A DNA stretch of 64,000 nucleotides from Pholis gunnellus. Lineage: Eukaryota; Chordata; Actinopteri; Perciformes; Pholidae. A program made the position numbers and the translations under genes. The DNA is taken from the NCBI GenBank assembly GCA_910591455.2, contig OU342804.1:9307133-9371132 (forward strand), given 5' to 3'. Under the pieces are notes generated by a model, which was given only the letters and a program-made list of their open reading frames with translations, did no database searches and was not told where the DNA came from. This document shows, piece after piece, positions 1-11,398 of the stretch; position 1 is the stretch's first letter; each line of letters begins with the position of its first letter.

Positions 1-1398
1 TCTGGCAGTGATAACTGTGTATTTAGTAGTTATTAGTTAGTATTATTAAGTACAGTGATCATGTGTACAGACACGAACTCCTCAAAAGTCTCTCCAGCTG
101 TTAAAGCCGACTGACAGCTGATCCAGCTGTGATCAGGAACAGACGTCGCGTCACGTGATGCAACTGAGGAAAGGACGTCTCATTTCTCTTTAAACATATT
201 TCCTCGTTTCCTCTCTCCTCGCGTCTCTCCATGCATCCCTGGTGGGAGGGACTAGGACACAAGGAAAATGATCAATGAGAGGCTCAGCACTTCCCCCTTT
301 TGGCTCCAGTAATCTGCTGCAACAGAACCACATGGAATCAAATCTCCAAACAAGTCAGAAACATTCTGCAGCAGCTCACGCTGTAATTTAACTCAAGCTT
401 CCTTTTGATTAGAAGTAGAGGAAGAGAAACTAAAATATGTTAAGTATGGTTTTAAATGGTGCACTGGCACTAACACATAATGCCCTTGACAACATTAGTG
501 TACATTTCCATTCATGATTAGTTTATATATATAAGTGTTCATCTTTCTAACATACTAACATTACGCTTAATCTATTATATAACAGCTACTTGACTACACT
601 TTAGTGCAGTTAACTGTGATATTTTGGGACCCTATTAACATAAAGTGTATCAAAATAAATGTTTTAACATCTATATATTCAAATTGTATAACCTAATATC
701 ATTTAGAAACCTATCAATATACATTATTTATTACTATACAATAAATATTTGAAATATGTCAATATTATCTCTGAAAGAGTGATTTGAGTAAATTGAAGAT
801 ATATGAAAAGAATGTCCGTATTAATTATAAGCAACTTTTGCACACAGAAAACAAACAGGCAGAAACTTCCTCCTTTATCTTTACTCTGATCAAGTTTACA
901 TAACAGACAACAAAGTTGTTTCTCTCATGAGATTAACAATCATAAGGCACAAAACAATACATGTAGGTCTACTTGACAGTTGATGTTTGATGACAAACAC
1001 ACATTATGCACCAGTTGGTATTCTGTGAAACGCTGGTATTTTTGCTGTGTACGTTTTTGTGACAACCAACCCACACCTTCCTCCTTTTTGTTCCAACATC
1101 TGACCATCACATGACTGTGATGGTCTTGTGACTAAACAGAGACGGTTCATAAGTGTAATTACATACATGGACTTCATACACTCGTTCACTTTTAGTGTCA
1201 GCAGGCTGAATTAAAGTACCCAATGTGAAGTACTGTGGTGTCCTGCTTGGTTTGATTAGTAGACACAAATACAAGTATGTGCACAAGGGAAATACGATAA
1301 ATCACAAGTTTGCAAAATCTTTGTGCTGATATTTAAAGCTTCCTTATTTGTCCACAACCAAAATAGAAAACTAAAAGCACTCTACACATAGAACGTGT
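1..1398. other. Intergenic, no gene seen; promoter-like motifs at left edge
   Basis: No coding exon is recognisable. The first 200 bases hold two GACGTC sites (142-147, 174-179) and GTCACGTGA (150-158), which resemble CRE and E-box sites. The remainder is AT-rich and featureless. Confidence 0.4.
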
Positions 1399-2422
1399 TT
1401 TAATAAAGCAGCATTTGGTTTGTAGTTACAAACTAAATGGACTAAACTGGGACAAAAGTCAAATAATGTAAATGAGGGATCAGCTTGTTTAAATGGTGGA
1501 TTGTTAAAAGCCAATTACATCTTAGCGTTGCTCATTAGTGGAGATTATCACTGATTCGTGATAGGGGAATTGCAAACAGCATAAAAAGAAATCCCAAATA
1601 TTTTCTTCATCATTGCATCTCTTCTCTGTTTTTTGGGTATATAACTTCTTAAAGCATCAGAAAGTCAGTTTACAATACACTAGTTTACTGGACAAATATA
1701 TTACATGTTGATATTTGAGAAGTAATAGAAAACTTCTTCTTAAAGCAGTGCACTGAAATACCATGATTTACCAAATACACTCTGGTCAGAGGAAACACCA
1801 TGAAGTTACAAACCAGCTGTAAAGAACGTATCATATGAAACACTTCAACAAAAGGCACCAACAGTGCTTTATGGAAAGAAGAAGCTTCCAGTTGGAATTA
1901 GTTTCAAGTAAAATGTAAACATTAAAGATGTGGTGGGACTGATTTTCTGACCTGATTGAATTAATAATACGCACAACATGACCCTTTGTTTCAGTAGATT
2001 TCTCAATAATGTCAAAGGTTATAGGCTCTTTTTTTGGTCCAAAGCATGTCTCAAAACAAGGCAAGTGATAAATGAGGGGACTCTGAGAAATGCCACTTCT
2101 TTCCTCTGTGCCTTTCTCAGTCTTTCAACAAACTTATCATTGCAGGAAGTGGTTCCTCTTTACATAAACACCTCTGGAAAAGAAATGATATAAACATAAA
2201 CCGCCCCGACTCCTCCTTTATGAATTTTTAAAAACTGTAATAAAAGTAATACAACATCAACATCTGTCGTCATGCTCCCTTGGACATTAAAAGCTCCAGA
2301 GTTCTTTTGTAATGAAGAAAGTTTGTCTTTCAGTACAAAAGTCAAGTTTGTGTGAGCTGCAGTAGTTGCCACAGAGCGTCCGGGTCAAGTCCCGACGGCT
2401 GAGACGACGACCGGTCTCCGTC
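1399..2422 (-). other. Probable slc39a1 3' UTR
   Basis: This AT-rich stretch follows the slc39a1 stop codon. It has no further coding similarity. On the minus strand an ATTAAA hexamer lies at 1404-1399 and could be the polyadenylation signal. No canonical AATAAA was found nearer than about 730. The 3' end is therefore uncertain. Confidence 0.3.
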
Positions 2423-2776
2423 TCAGCCCAAAAACGTCAGAGCTGCCATGATGCTGAAGCCCAGCAGGATGAAGAGCACCTTGAGGAGCTGCTTCCCGGG
2501 GGAGTTGAGCTCATGCGGGAGGATCTCCAGAAAGGTGATGTAAATAAACGTCCCCGCGGCGAGCCCCTCCAGGACGGCCTGGATCAGCGCCCCGGCCGCT
2601 AGCTGAGCCTCCATCACGCTGATGCCGACGGCGATGCCTATCGGCGTCATCATGGCGAACACTCCGATGTAAGCAGCCACCCACAGCGGACGGACGGCGC
2701 TCTGGACCAGCTTCACCGACAGGCTGAACACGATGATGCTTTTGTGGACAAGAATGGCGATGCAGATCTCCAATAC
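2423..2776 (-). CDS. slc39a1: slc39a1 coding exon 4 (terminal)
   Basis: Encodes residues 194-310, VLEICIAILVHKS to AALTFLG, then TGA. It contains the last four membrane helices, including PIGIAVGISVMEAQ and VLEGLAAGTFIYITFLEILPHE. The acceptor is TTTCCTCCAG/GTATTG. GC content is clearly higher than in the flanking non-coding DNA. Confidence 0.96.
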   Translation of the reverse strand, partial: VLEICIAILVHKSIIVFSLSVKLVQSAVRPLWVAAYIGVFAMMTPIGIAVGISVMEAQLAAGALIQAVLEGLAAGTFIYITFLEILPHELNSPGKQLLKVLFILLGFSIMAALTFLG

Positions 2777-5700
2777 CTGGAGGAAACAAAGAACAAATCC
2801 TTTAAAAGCTTCCATAGAAACACAAGCAATAGTAAATGTTGATGTCATCTTGTAATTTAAGGTTGTTGGTGTAATTCAAAGAGGAGGTATGCTTTATAGC
2901 AAGATTAGGTTTTTTTATATTAGCTTTATCAATGAAGCGCACAGATTTTCAGGGGTTTCATTTGCTGTATTATCATTATTTTATCCATTAACTGTTTCTC
3001 ATTTCATCCTAAATAAAATGTACAGTGTAGCAACAAATAAGGACATCAAAATATAAAGTAAGATATTCTTAGATGTACTTCAACAGAGGATCTTTCAGTG
3101 TCGCCCACTCCCAGGGGGTAACTGAATAATTTGTATAATCAGTTGAGCCCATTGTTCTGTTTGGACAACTTCCTCAGTTTTGGAGATGAACATGAACTCA
3201 ACGGGCCGATGTTGTTTATTTAATTCACACCAAACTCTTCTGCACCTGTAACCTCATCCAACAGGGCTGCAAGAGTCCACCAACCACCTCCTGAGGACTC
3301 TTCTACATAACTGTAGCACGCTGAAAAATACAACCACTGCACGGATCAAATTACTCGATAAGCCGACTCTCGCTTTCATACAGTAACTTACTGCCAAAAG
3401 TTTTTTTTTTTTCTGAATAGTGAAGAAAATTTGGAACTGAGTGGACACATAAGAAACACAGAACTGCATGTAGATGAAAAGTCCTGAGGGCACATTGATC
3501 GTATGCTCAGCCTGCTTAGGTTGTCTTGTGACCACGAGGTGCAGATCTGACTCTCATGACAGCCAAATTCCTTTCCTGCCAAAGCGTCCTGAAGCTATGA
3601 ACTGAAACCCTGCTTTCTTCTGGTTACATGGGAATGTTGTGAATAAGATTCCAACTTTATTAGTGCAGCACTTTTCTAAGACAAATGTTTACAAAGTGCA
3701 TGTCGTGTAATTAAGCCAGAAGACCCACAGAGGTAACTTTACATTAAAAAAAATGTTAAAAGTGTAAAAAGAAAGTAGAAAAAACGACAAATGCTGTATA
3801 TTCTCTGGAACTTTGAGCAGATTAAAGGCCTCTTGGAGGGTTATGGAGCTGTTTTTCAATGAGCAGGTACATTATTCCATTGATCTATGGGTGGTGGTAA
3901 CACACCAAGATATGCTGCAATGCACTCACAAATGTAGGGAAGAAGAAAACTGCAAGCTAGTGAACATGGATTTTAAAGCTTTTTACAAATGTTTGAAGAA
4001 GGAAATGCACTCGATACACCCAATGCATTATTGTGAGCAACAGTGGATGCAAACATGTCTTTGTTTGTTTACAGGACAACTCCACAGGACCCATTGAGCA
4101 TCAGGTGTCTGTGTCTTCTTACCTTCGAGTCTGTGCTCTGCAGGCCGATGGCAAGACCCTCAAAAACCGAGTGGAGCGAGAGGGTGAGGAAGAGCATGAA
4201 GGAGCGGAAGGGAGAGTGAGCCTGAAAGTCAACATGGACGTGGTGGCCGCTGCCCTCCAGATCAGGGCTTGTTCCATGTCCGTGTCCGTGTCCGTGCCCG
4301 TGTCCGAGCCCGTGCCCGTTTCTGTTGTCCGGTATGAGGGGCGCCCTCTCCTCCTGAGTCCCTCTCATCTCCCGACAGTTCAGGACAATCCTCTCCAGTA
4401 TGAGGACCATGAAGAAGCCGGCCGCCATGATGAACTCTGGAAGAGGGAAACTGGTCTGTTTGAGACCGACAGAGAGATCAATGCGCTGCAGTCTCCGTTC
4501 TATAAAGTCACGAATAAGGAAGCACTGATAGTAAACAGATTACAGTACAGTACGTCTATAAAGACCTTCAGTCACACAGGATGGGATATCTAAAAGTGCT
4601 ACATCGAAAAAACAACAGGAATAGCTGTTTAAGTCATGAAGCACACACATGTCAATCACGTGTTCTTACACACATGTTTATTCGATGTTTATCGAATAAT
4701 AAATATGGCTGAGCTATTATTTATTCTTTAAGAGAATAAAAACAGTAAATAAAATTGCCTTAGCACTCCCCAACTTCTCTAATGTGAGGATTTGCTGCTT
4801 TCGTTCTGTTTTCTATTATTATGAATTTGTACTACTTTCTAAAATTGTATAGACTAAATAAATAGATTTATCAAAACAATACTGACATACATTGTCATGA
4901 CTGATACAGTTTCAATAAAAGACAATTGTTATATATATTATACGTGATGATTTATTCACACCCTAGGTTTGTCCAAATCAATCAATCAACACTTGGACGT
5001 ACCTCCACCAACCGAGCATCCAGCTCAGCATTTATGTCTGACAGATAATCTGGAATGATGTCGAGAAGACATGCTGCCAGGAAAACCCCGCCGGCAAAGC
5101 AGCTGATCAGACTCAGAACTGTGCGGTGGGTGTCTGCAAATGCAAAGACAAAAACATCTCTTAGGTTTCCACATGAACTTACACACAATGGTTCAATTAC
5201 TACAGACAAAATGCAAATAAGTGCAGAGTAAACAACGCCTGTTTTCTAGCCTCAGTCATGTGTTAACTCTGCTTTTGTGAAAATCTGTCTGTGATTCATG
5301 ATCGTCTCTTTGAGTGAATGGGGCACTTTACATTTTCTAACTTGGTTGAATGTAACTAATTATCACTATAAACTGAGGGATTGATGGTACACCTCAGACA
5401 TTTATCAAATCACCGCCATCCCTCCAAAGTTAGAACAATTGTTAGAAGATCATGTGACACATGATGATCATGAAAGCACAGAAGTCCAGTTGACTCAGCA
5501 GAGCAGTGAATCACATGCGGATGTAATGGAGAGAAATTATACTCTCACTTCCAAGTTCCAGTGAAAAAAAGCCAAAGTTCACCATCCAGACATCTCCTGC
5601 TGAGTCTGCTATTACACATTACATCATTGTCAGGTGACTCCAGGCAGGACAGGAGGATTTGTTAATGGTCGTAGTGAATTTGCACATTTATGTTCACATA

Positions 5701-6328
5701 AATAACAATGTACAGGAATTAGTAAACAGTGTGAGCTCATCCCAATATATGATGACTGGTTGAAATCTACCCTGGTATTAACCACGTGACCACTGTTCTG
5801 TTATCAGTGGGTTAATGGTTTCTGAGTCACAGGTGATAGAATCAATAGCGGTTCATTGACTTTACGACACCTATCATGTGATTCAGTGAGACCGACGGCT
5901 GGTGAAACGAAACCACTGTACACCCTCCTCTAATCTTCCTTAGGATCGTTTCACCAAACCTAATCAACATTTGTGAACATTAGAGGTTGGCTTGTTTATC
6001 TGCAAATCGCAGTACATCGTAGAATACAAATGAAAACCGCAAATGAATCAGCGACTTTTCCTTTTTACTTCGGCATCGGTGCAATACAGCAACACGTAAG
6101 CCAATCAATCACTGTTCAACTGAGATTTTAAGACGACTCCAATGCCCGGACTTCTTTGAAATATGAATAAGTTAACAGTGAATAATGCTATCTTAGTAAA
6201 CACTAATACTGACCTGTCCCGTTTGTGTCTCTGAACCATTTGACTCGAGCGGGAATAAATCCAAAAAGAAGAGTTAAGAGCAACAAACCGACCAGAGCGC
6301 CTATTTTCACCTGCAACAAGAATTCCAT
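2423..6328 (-). CDS. slc39a1: ZIP1-type zinc transporter (whole coding span, four exons)
   Basis: This is a complete SLC39 (ZIP) family gene. Joining 6328-6214, 5133-5003, 4455-4123 and 2776-2423 gives 310 codons plus stop with GT-AG junctions and no frame break. ZIP proteins move zinc into the cytosol across eight membrane segments. Visible landmarks are a first helix at about residues 7-27, a second with CFAGGVFLAACLLD (about 50-63), a cytosolic loop with a GH-repeat (about 130-142), the metal-site helix HSVFEG (177-182), and LVHKS in the next helix (His204). The C-terminus is FLEILPHELNSPGKQLLKVL followed by a last helix ending TFLG. This pattern is ZIP1 rather than ZIP2 or ZIP3. The start at 6328 has A at -3 and G at +4. 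A weaker out-of-frame ATG lies 10 nt upstream. The gene is head to head with tmem208. Confidence 0.96.
2777..4122 (-). other. slc39a1 intron 3
   Basis: AT-rich intron with a short poly-T/A tract near 3400. No repeat family or nested gene was recognised. Confidence 0.7.
4123..4455 (-). CDS. slc39a1: slc39a1 coding exon 3 with histidine-rich loop
   Basis: Encodes residues 83-193, beginning TSFPLPEFIMAAGFF and ending GLQSTDSK. The acceptor is CTCAAACAG/ACCAGT. A second AG lies just inside, but only the upstream one restores the conserved FPLxEF segment. The exon carries the zinc-site helix (LHSVFEGLAIGLQ) and the loop GHGLGHGHGHGHGHG followed by HHVHVDFQAH. The donor is TCGAAG/GTAAGA. Both exon ends fall on codon boundaries. 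Confidence 0.95.
5003..5133 (-). CDS. slc39a1: slc39a1 coding exon 2
   Basis: Encodes residues 39-82, DTHRTVLSLISCFAGGVF through ARLVE, covering the second membrane helix. The acceptor is TTTGCAG/ACACCC and the donor GGTGGAG/GTACGT. The exon enters in phase 1 and leaves on a codon boundary. Confidence 0.95.
5134..6213 (-). other. slc39a1 intron 1
   Basis: About 1.1 kb between coding exons 1 and 2. No repeats or RNA genes were recognised. Confidence 0.7.
6214..6328 (-). CDS. slc39a1: slc39a1 coding exon 1
   Basis: Encodes MEFLLQVKIGALVG through RDTNGT (residues 1-38 plus one base), including the first membrane helix. The donor on the minus strand reads GGGACAG/GTCAGT. The start ATG at 6328-6326 has a strong context (AAAATGG). 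The bases just after it (TTCTTGTTGCAG/GTG) look superficially like a splice acceptor, so an untranslated first exon further upstream cannot be excluded. Confidence 0.93.
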
Positions 6329-7704
6329 TTTGTGGCATTAAAAAGTGTGTCAGTTCAAGAGTGTTGTTCGCTGCCTAACTGTACTCCCATTTGATGAGCT
6401 GTGCGGGAAGCCGGGGCTTGATAATAGTTTAGTCAGAGAGCTGCAGCAGCTACTGTTGTTATTTAGAAGTGGTTCGCCAGTTCCGTCTACGGTGGCCGAG
6501 AAGGGTGAAAAACGTAATCGCGAAAAACTGAACAGGGAACGTCAAGGTGAATATACTTTATTTTATACGTTGTATACTTATAATAACAATAACAAATTCT
6601 AGAAACTTTTATGATTTTATCAGACCACTATGTAATAATGTTAGGCCTACAAGTAAAGGTCCTGCAGCTAACGTCTTAGTGCACAAGTATGATCAGAAAC
6701 ATGTAGGCCTACTTGAAATATCAAAAGTGACAGTCCTTGTTACTTCAGTAAAATGTTCTCTGATTGAGATCATATTGTACAGTATAAGATTAACAAGACA
6801 CTGCTTTTAAATAAAATAAGTAAGTAAGGGGTCACAAGACAGAATTGTTGACCATGCTTCTATAAAACCAGTAACTTTATTGTTGTATTAATTCATTTTT
6901 ACAATATGTTTGGTGTAACTCTTGTTTGTGGTGGTTTAACTGTCCTCACTTTGTTGTTTACATTTTGAGTGGTTCCCAAATGCTTACAATGAAAATTGTT
7001 GTAATAATGAGTGTGTGTAGCTGTACAGCTGTGCAGCTACACAAAACATGAGGACAGAAGAAACACAGTAATAAGATGTTGGTAATTGCATATTATCCAT
7101 GTTATGAGGTCATTTCTAGAAGGAAAGTATAGTAAATAGGTCAATTTCAGTTAAAGCTTAAAAGATAAAGGATCAAGTATCCTAGGAGAGCAAACAACAG
7201 TCAAGGTGTTTTTCTAAACTGGCACCCCAAGTCATTCTTACTGCTTTCAAAGGATCTTTACACTATTGGTGAAAAACAATCATACATAATGTTAATACAA
7301 GTAAACCTTTAGACCTAAACGTATTTTCTTTTCACACTCGTATAACTGCACTGCCTAACTGCTGCACCTTTCACACTATTCATAATAAAGGCCTCTGTAC
7401 CTTAGCATAGTCATCTACTCTTTATTATTATTTATTATTAACATTACCAAGATATATATGTGGCCTATATTACCCTATTCTACTGCTTTTTGCACTGTTT
7501 CGTTGTCTCAGTATAATGTGCAATAACAATAACGTTTATTTTAATCTAATCAAATCAAATAAATAAAGTGTTTTATCTTTTTTTAAGGCTACAACAGGAG
7601 CCTTGTTTTTGGCTAAACAGTATGATAAAAACATTAACTCGTGCATGAATAAGATAGATAGATAGATGGATGGATGGATAGATGGATGGATGGATGGATG
7701 GATG

Positions 7705-7772
<68 letters not shown>

Positions 7773-8019
7773 CTTTATTCATCCCGCAAGGGGAAATTTG
7801 TTCGCTACAGCAGCAAAAAATACACTTAAGCAATCAAGAAGGCCTCATTGTAAAGACTGTATCCTAATAATAATGATACATAAAATGACTTGAATAAATA
7901 AGAATAATTAACTAAAGTTAAATCTTCTTATAATGATCTTTTTCCGTTGGTAACGTCATTCATTTGACTATTTATTTATTATTTTTAGACCAGCAGATGG
8001 TGCCCTCTCGCCACACACC
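6329..8019. other. Shared upstream region of the divergent slc39a1 / tmem208 pair
   Basis: This holds the slc39a1 leader and promoter and ends near the tmem208 promoter. It is AT-rich apart from 6400-6500. A tetranucleotide repeat with a retrotransposon-like tail lies at 7652-7800. No convincing metal-response element (TGCRCNC) was found close to slc39a1. Confidence 0.5.
7652..7800 (+). repeat. (GATA)n/(GGAT)n microsatellite with ACTTTATTCATCCC tail
   Basis: About 120 bp of mixed GATA and GGAT units run directly into TACTTTATTCATCCCGCAAG and GGGGAAATTTG. This junction is a familiar form of dispersed repeat ends in fish genomes. The tail suggests the tetranucleotide is the end of a retroposed copy. 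The exact family is not identified. Confidence 0.75.
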
Positions 8020-8267
8020 ACACACAAACACACACGCGCGATAGTAATCGATGACGACATATTCATGCGCCGGATATGTTTCCCCTCTCCCATCGATCAG
8101 AAGCCCCGAGTGCTGATGTGTTACAAGAAAGCTCACCACAGGGAGACTTGTGAGTTTCTTCCTTGATGCAGTAATAATACAATAACGGAGAGAAGCGGCG
8201 GTGGGTCACAGGTCGATGTCAAAGAAGACGCAGCGGAAGAGATCGACAGCAGCGGGTCAGAGAGCGA
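8020..8267 (+). promoter_or_regulatory. Probable tmem208 promoter and 5' UTR
   Basis: The 250 bp before the tmem208 start are richer in GC and CpG than their surroundings. They contain ETS-like sites (GCCGGATAT, GCGGAAGAG) and no obvious TATA box. The transcription start is not determinable from sequence alone. Confidence 0.4.
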
Positions 8268-8273
8268 ATGGCG
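8268..8273 (+). CDS. tmem208: tmem208 coding exon 1 (Met-Ala only)
   Basis: ATGGCG is followed at once by the donor GTGAGA. Together with exon 2, which starts CCC AAA GGT, it yields MAPKGKVGT as in other vertebrates. The exon was placed by this match and by the strong donor, since six bases carry no signal of their own. Confidence 0.85.
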
Positions 8274-11200
8274 GTGAGAGAAACGGAGACACATGCAAAG
8301 CAGCGACAGAGAGACACAGTGAGACAGGAACAAGTGACTGATTCACTGCTACGTTTACTTAAAAACGGTTTACTACAGATGACGCTGCCGTGCGAGGTGA
8401 CTCGGGAACAGTGAGACCGACACAACCTGCAGAAGAAGCTAAAACATTAGTGTCTGTGTGTAGGAAAGAATACACATTTAAATAAAGCTGATATATGTCA
8501 TTTTTCTCCCCATTACCTCCACATTTTACTGAGCTGAATCACAGTTAAGATGTGTCAAAATGGTTAAACACTTCCAGGTCATTAGTTTACTATTACTACT
8601 ACTACTACTTACTACTACTAGTACTACTACTACTACTACTTATCAGATTTGTTTTTATAGTATCTTAATTACACATTGCATTTAACCAATATACAAGTTT
8701 TTCAAAAGCAACATAATAAATGTGCACTCACAGATCTACAGCAAAAGTTGTAAATAAAGTAGTTCTGTTGTCATGATTTTGATATGTTTGGGAAATAATT
8801 AATCACTCAAAAATTTGATAAAAAAAATATTATATACAAGAAAAGCGTCTCGAGCTACAAAATTGACTTCAAGTTTGTTCCCATTTAAAATAAATAAGAT
8901 AACTAAAACTTCAGCTCGTCTGTTTTCGAATGATTAGATACCGATGCTAAACATCTTTAAGGACAAACTATAAAATCTATATAACATTTGATTTCCAAAG
9001 TTGTTGTCGAGCTTTATTATTATTCAGGTTTTTATTTAAGATTAGCTGTAGGTAATATATTAATAAATCTTAAGACGTGAGAACACATAACATTCACAAA
9101 TCTTTAGCTTTTCAGATTTGGTGTTTTTTTTTAGCAGAATCTTTTTAATAAATGTCAGATATCAACTTATATTTACTCCCTTTAGAGAGCAGGAAGATTA
9201 GCCAAGCACCATAAGCTGTTTGGCACTTGTATTTACTCACAATGCGGTCATTAGTTGGTGTGGTTGATAAACGGCTTCATAACCCTGAAACCGCTCTCTG
9301 TGTTTTTGCCCCACAGCCCAAAGGTAAAGTTGGCACCAAGGGGAAGAAGCAGATCTACGAGGAGAACGAGGCGACTCAAAAGTTCTACACCAGAGTCATC
9401 CTAGGAGCTAACGTAAGAACCTCGACGCTGCTTTTGTGTCGTTACAGTCAAAAGAAATGTCAGTGAGATGGACGCTGCAGGCCTCGATCGCGTGGTATCA
9501 CCTTTACGTTAGTTCACTCGTGTTGACCTAATTCTTCCTCACTGGATCAAAACTTGTTCATTACTTTAAAAACACTTCCGTTCTGCAAGTTGCTTGAATC
9601 TCATGCAAGCTGCAGATCATCACCGTATGTTTTAGGTGTTTCACATTATTTTATGTCACATCAGTTACGGATTAGGGATGGGCAATACAGATACATGTAA
9701 TTTTTAATTGAAATAATGATGAATACAACTTTAATATAGTAATATATTTTGAAATTCAATTGTAAAATTGTCTGTTTTTGGCTACTGCCGTGAATTAAAT
9801 GCCTAAAAAAAGATGGTACTTGTACCAAAATTACCACGATGCAGCCCTGCTCGTTGGTTTGCAGCAATGTTGGCAATGATCTAATATTACTAAGTATATT
9901 AAAGAAATGAATACTTTGATAGAAATCATATCGAAAAATCTACTGTAAGGCTGAAACTAATGATTGTTCTCATAGTTGATTAATCTGCAAAGTATTTTTG
10001 TGATAATAGATTGATTTTGTTAGTCTATTAAATGTTAGAAAATAGTGAGAAATAACGTTGAAATGATAAAAGTTGCAGATCAAAAACAACTAATTGATTC
10101 CCACCACTACCATCACACTGCCATGTCATCCAAACCCATAAATATTCTGCTGTTTCTCCTCAGGCAATATATGTTGCCGTTAATCTTTTGGTTTTCTACA
10201 GTTCCTCTACATTTTCGACATGGGTGAGTGCGTGTAATCAATATCATTTAAAATCTCAATAGACCACACATCTGATGCACTCCCTCCCTCGCCGGCTCTA
10301 ACGCCTTGCATCCCTCCTGCAGCTCCTGCTTTTGTTCGCACTAGCAGTGTATGTCGGGAGCTACCGCTCCATGTCGGCCATGGCCAAGGCAGTGTTTGGT
10401 GAGGACGGAAGTCTCCTGGATGGAGGAATAGACTTAAACATGGAGCAGGGAATGGCAGAGTAAGTAGTCCCCAAAATACAAATAGAGTTCAAGTATAGTG
10501 GGGAGAGGAAGTCTACGTCCGCATGAAAACAATATTGCTATGTGAAACAACTTGGACGTGCACATGGTTTTCTATTCAGGTGTGTTTTGTGATCAGTTTT
10601 GTCCTAACCCTCTCATTGGTGGAGCATATTGAGCACAGGAAGCTTTGCAGACATTACCCAGGGCTCAGAATACTGCTCGCCCTCCTCAACTGCGTGAATG
10701 ACTGAACTTATATCTTCGTTTAAAGGCACAATGAATAGGATTTTCCAAGATACTAAAGTAGTCCCTCTTACTCATCACTTATGACCCACTAGAAGTGTGT
10801 GTCTGTATCTGCAGAGACCCTGCCCTCTGCCTGTATCATCTTGTATTGCCGTGTTCGGGACGTTTCAGAGCGTCAACCTCTATGAAAACGTAGAAATCAG
10901 GTGCCACATTGTAAGCACAAAGCCAAGAGGAAGCTACGGAAATGGCGGACAGAGAGCAGAAAACACGCAATTATAGTGAGGTGAAAGCCAAGCGGACAAA
11001 GCAAAACGAGCACCGTAACCCTATGGACGGCACAAATACCATTTTGATTATGATATATTATTATTTTTTTGCATAATATTAAAGTAAATAAATAGCAGTC
11101 ACATGCTGTGTTAGTCCTTGCTGAAGAGGACAAAGTTGTTCTATGTGCACAGAAACATAATTTTCAGTGATGTATTATTGTGTGTGTTCTGGTTTTAGGC

Positions 11201-11363
11201 ACCTGAAGGACGTCATCCTGCTCACAGCCATAGTCCAAGTGCTCAGCACAATCTCCTCTTATTTCTGGTATCTTTGGATGCTGGTAAGACAATGTTCCTG
11301 ATAAATCCTGTGAGATAGCTGTTCATTTTCTTCTTTCTTCTTGTCTCATAACTTGATCTTGTC

Positions 11364-11398
<35 letters not shown>

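Noticed and set aside
4033..4593. 186-codon plus-strand frame
   Set aside because: It is antisense to slc39a1 exon 3. The SVSVSVPVSEPVPVS run is the reverse reading of the GH repeat.
7652..7775. CRISPR-like regular repeats
   Set aside because: They are tetranucleotide microsatellite units without spacers, in a eukaryotic genome.
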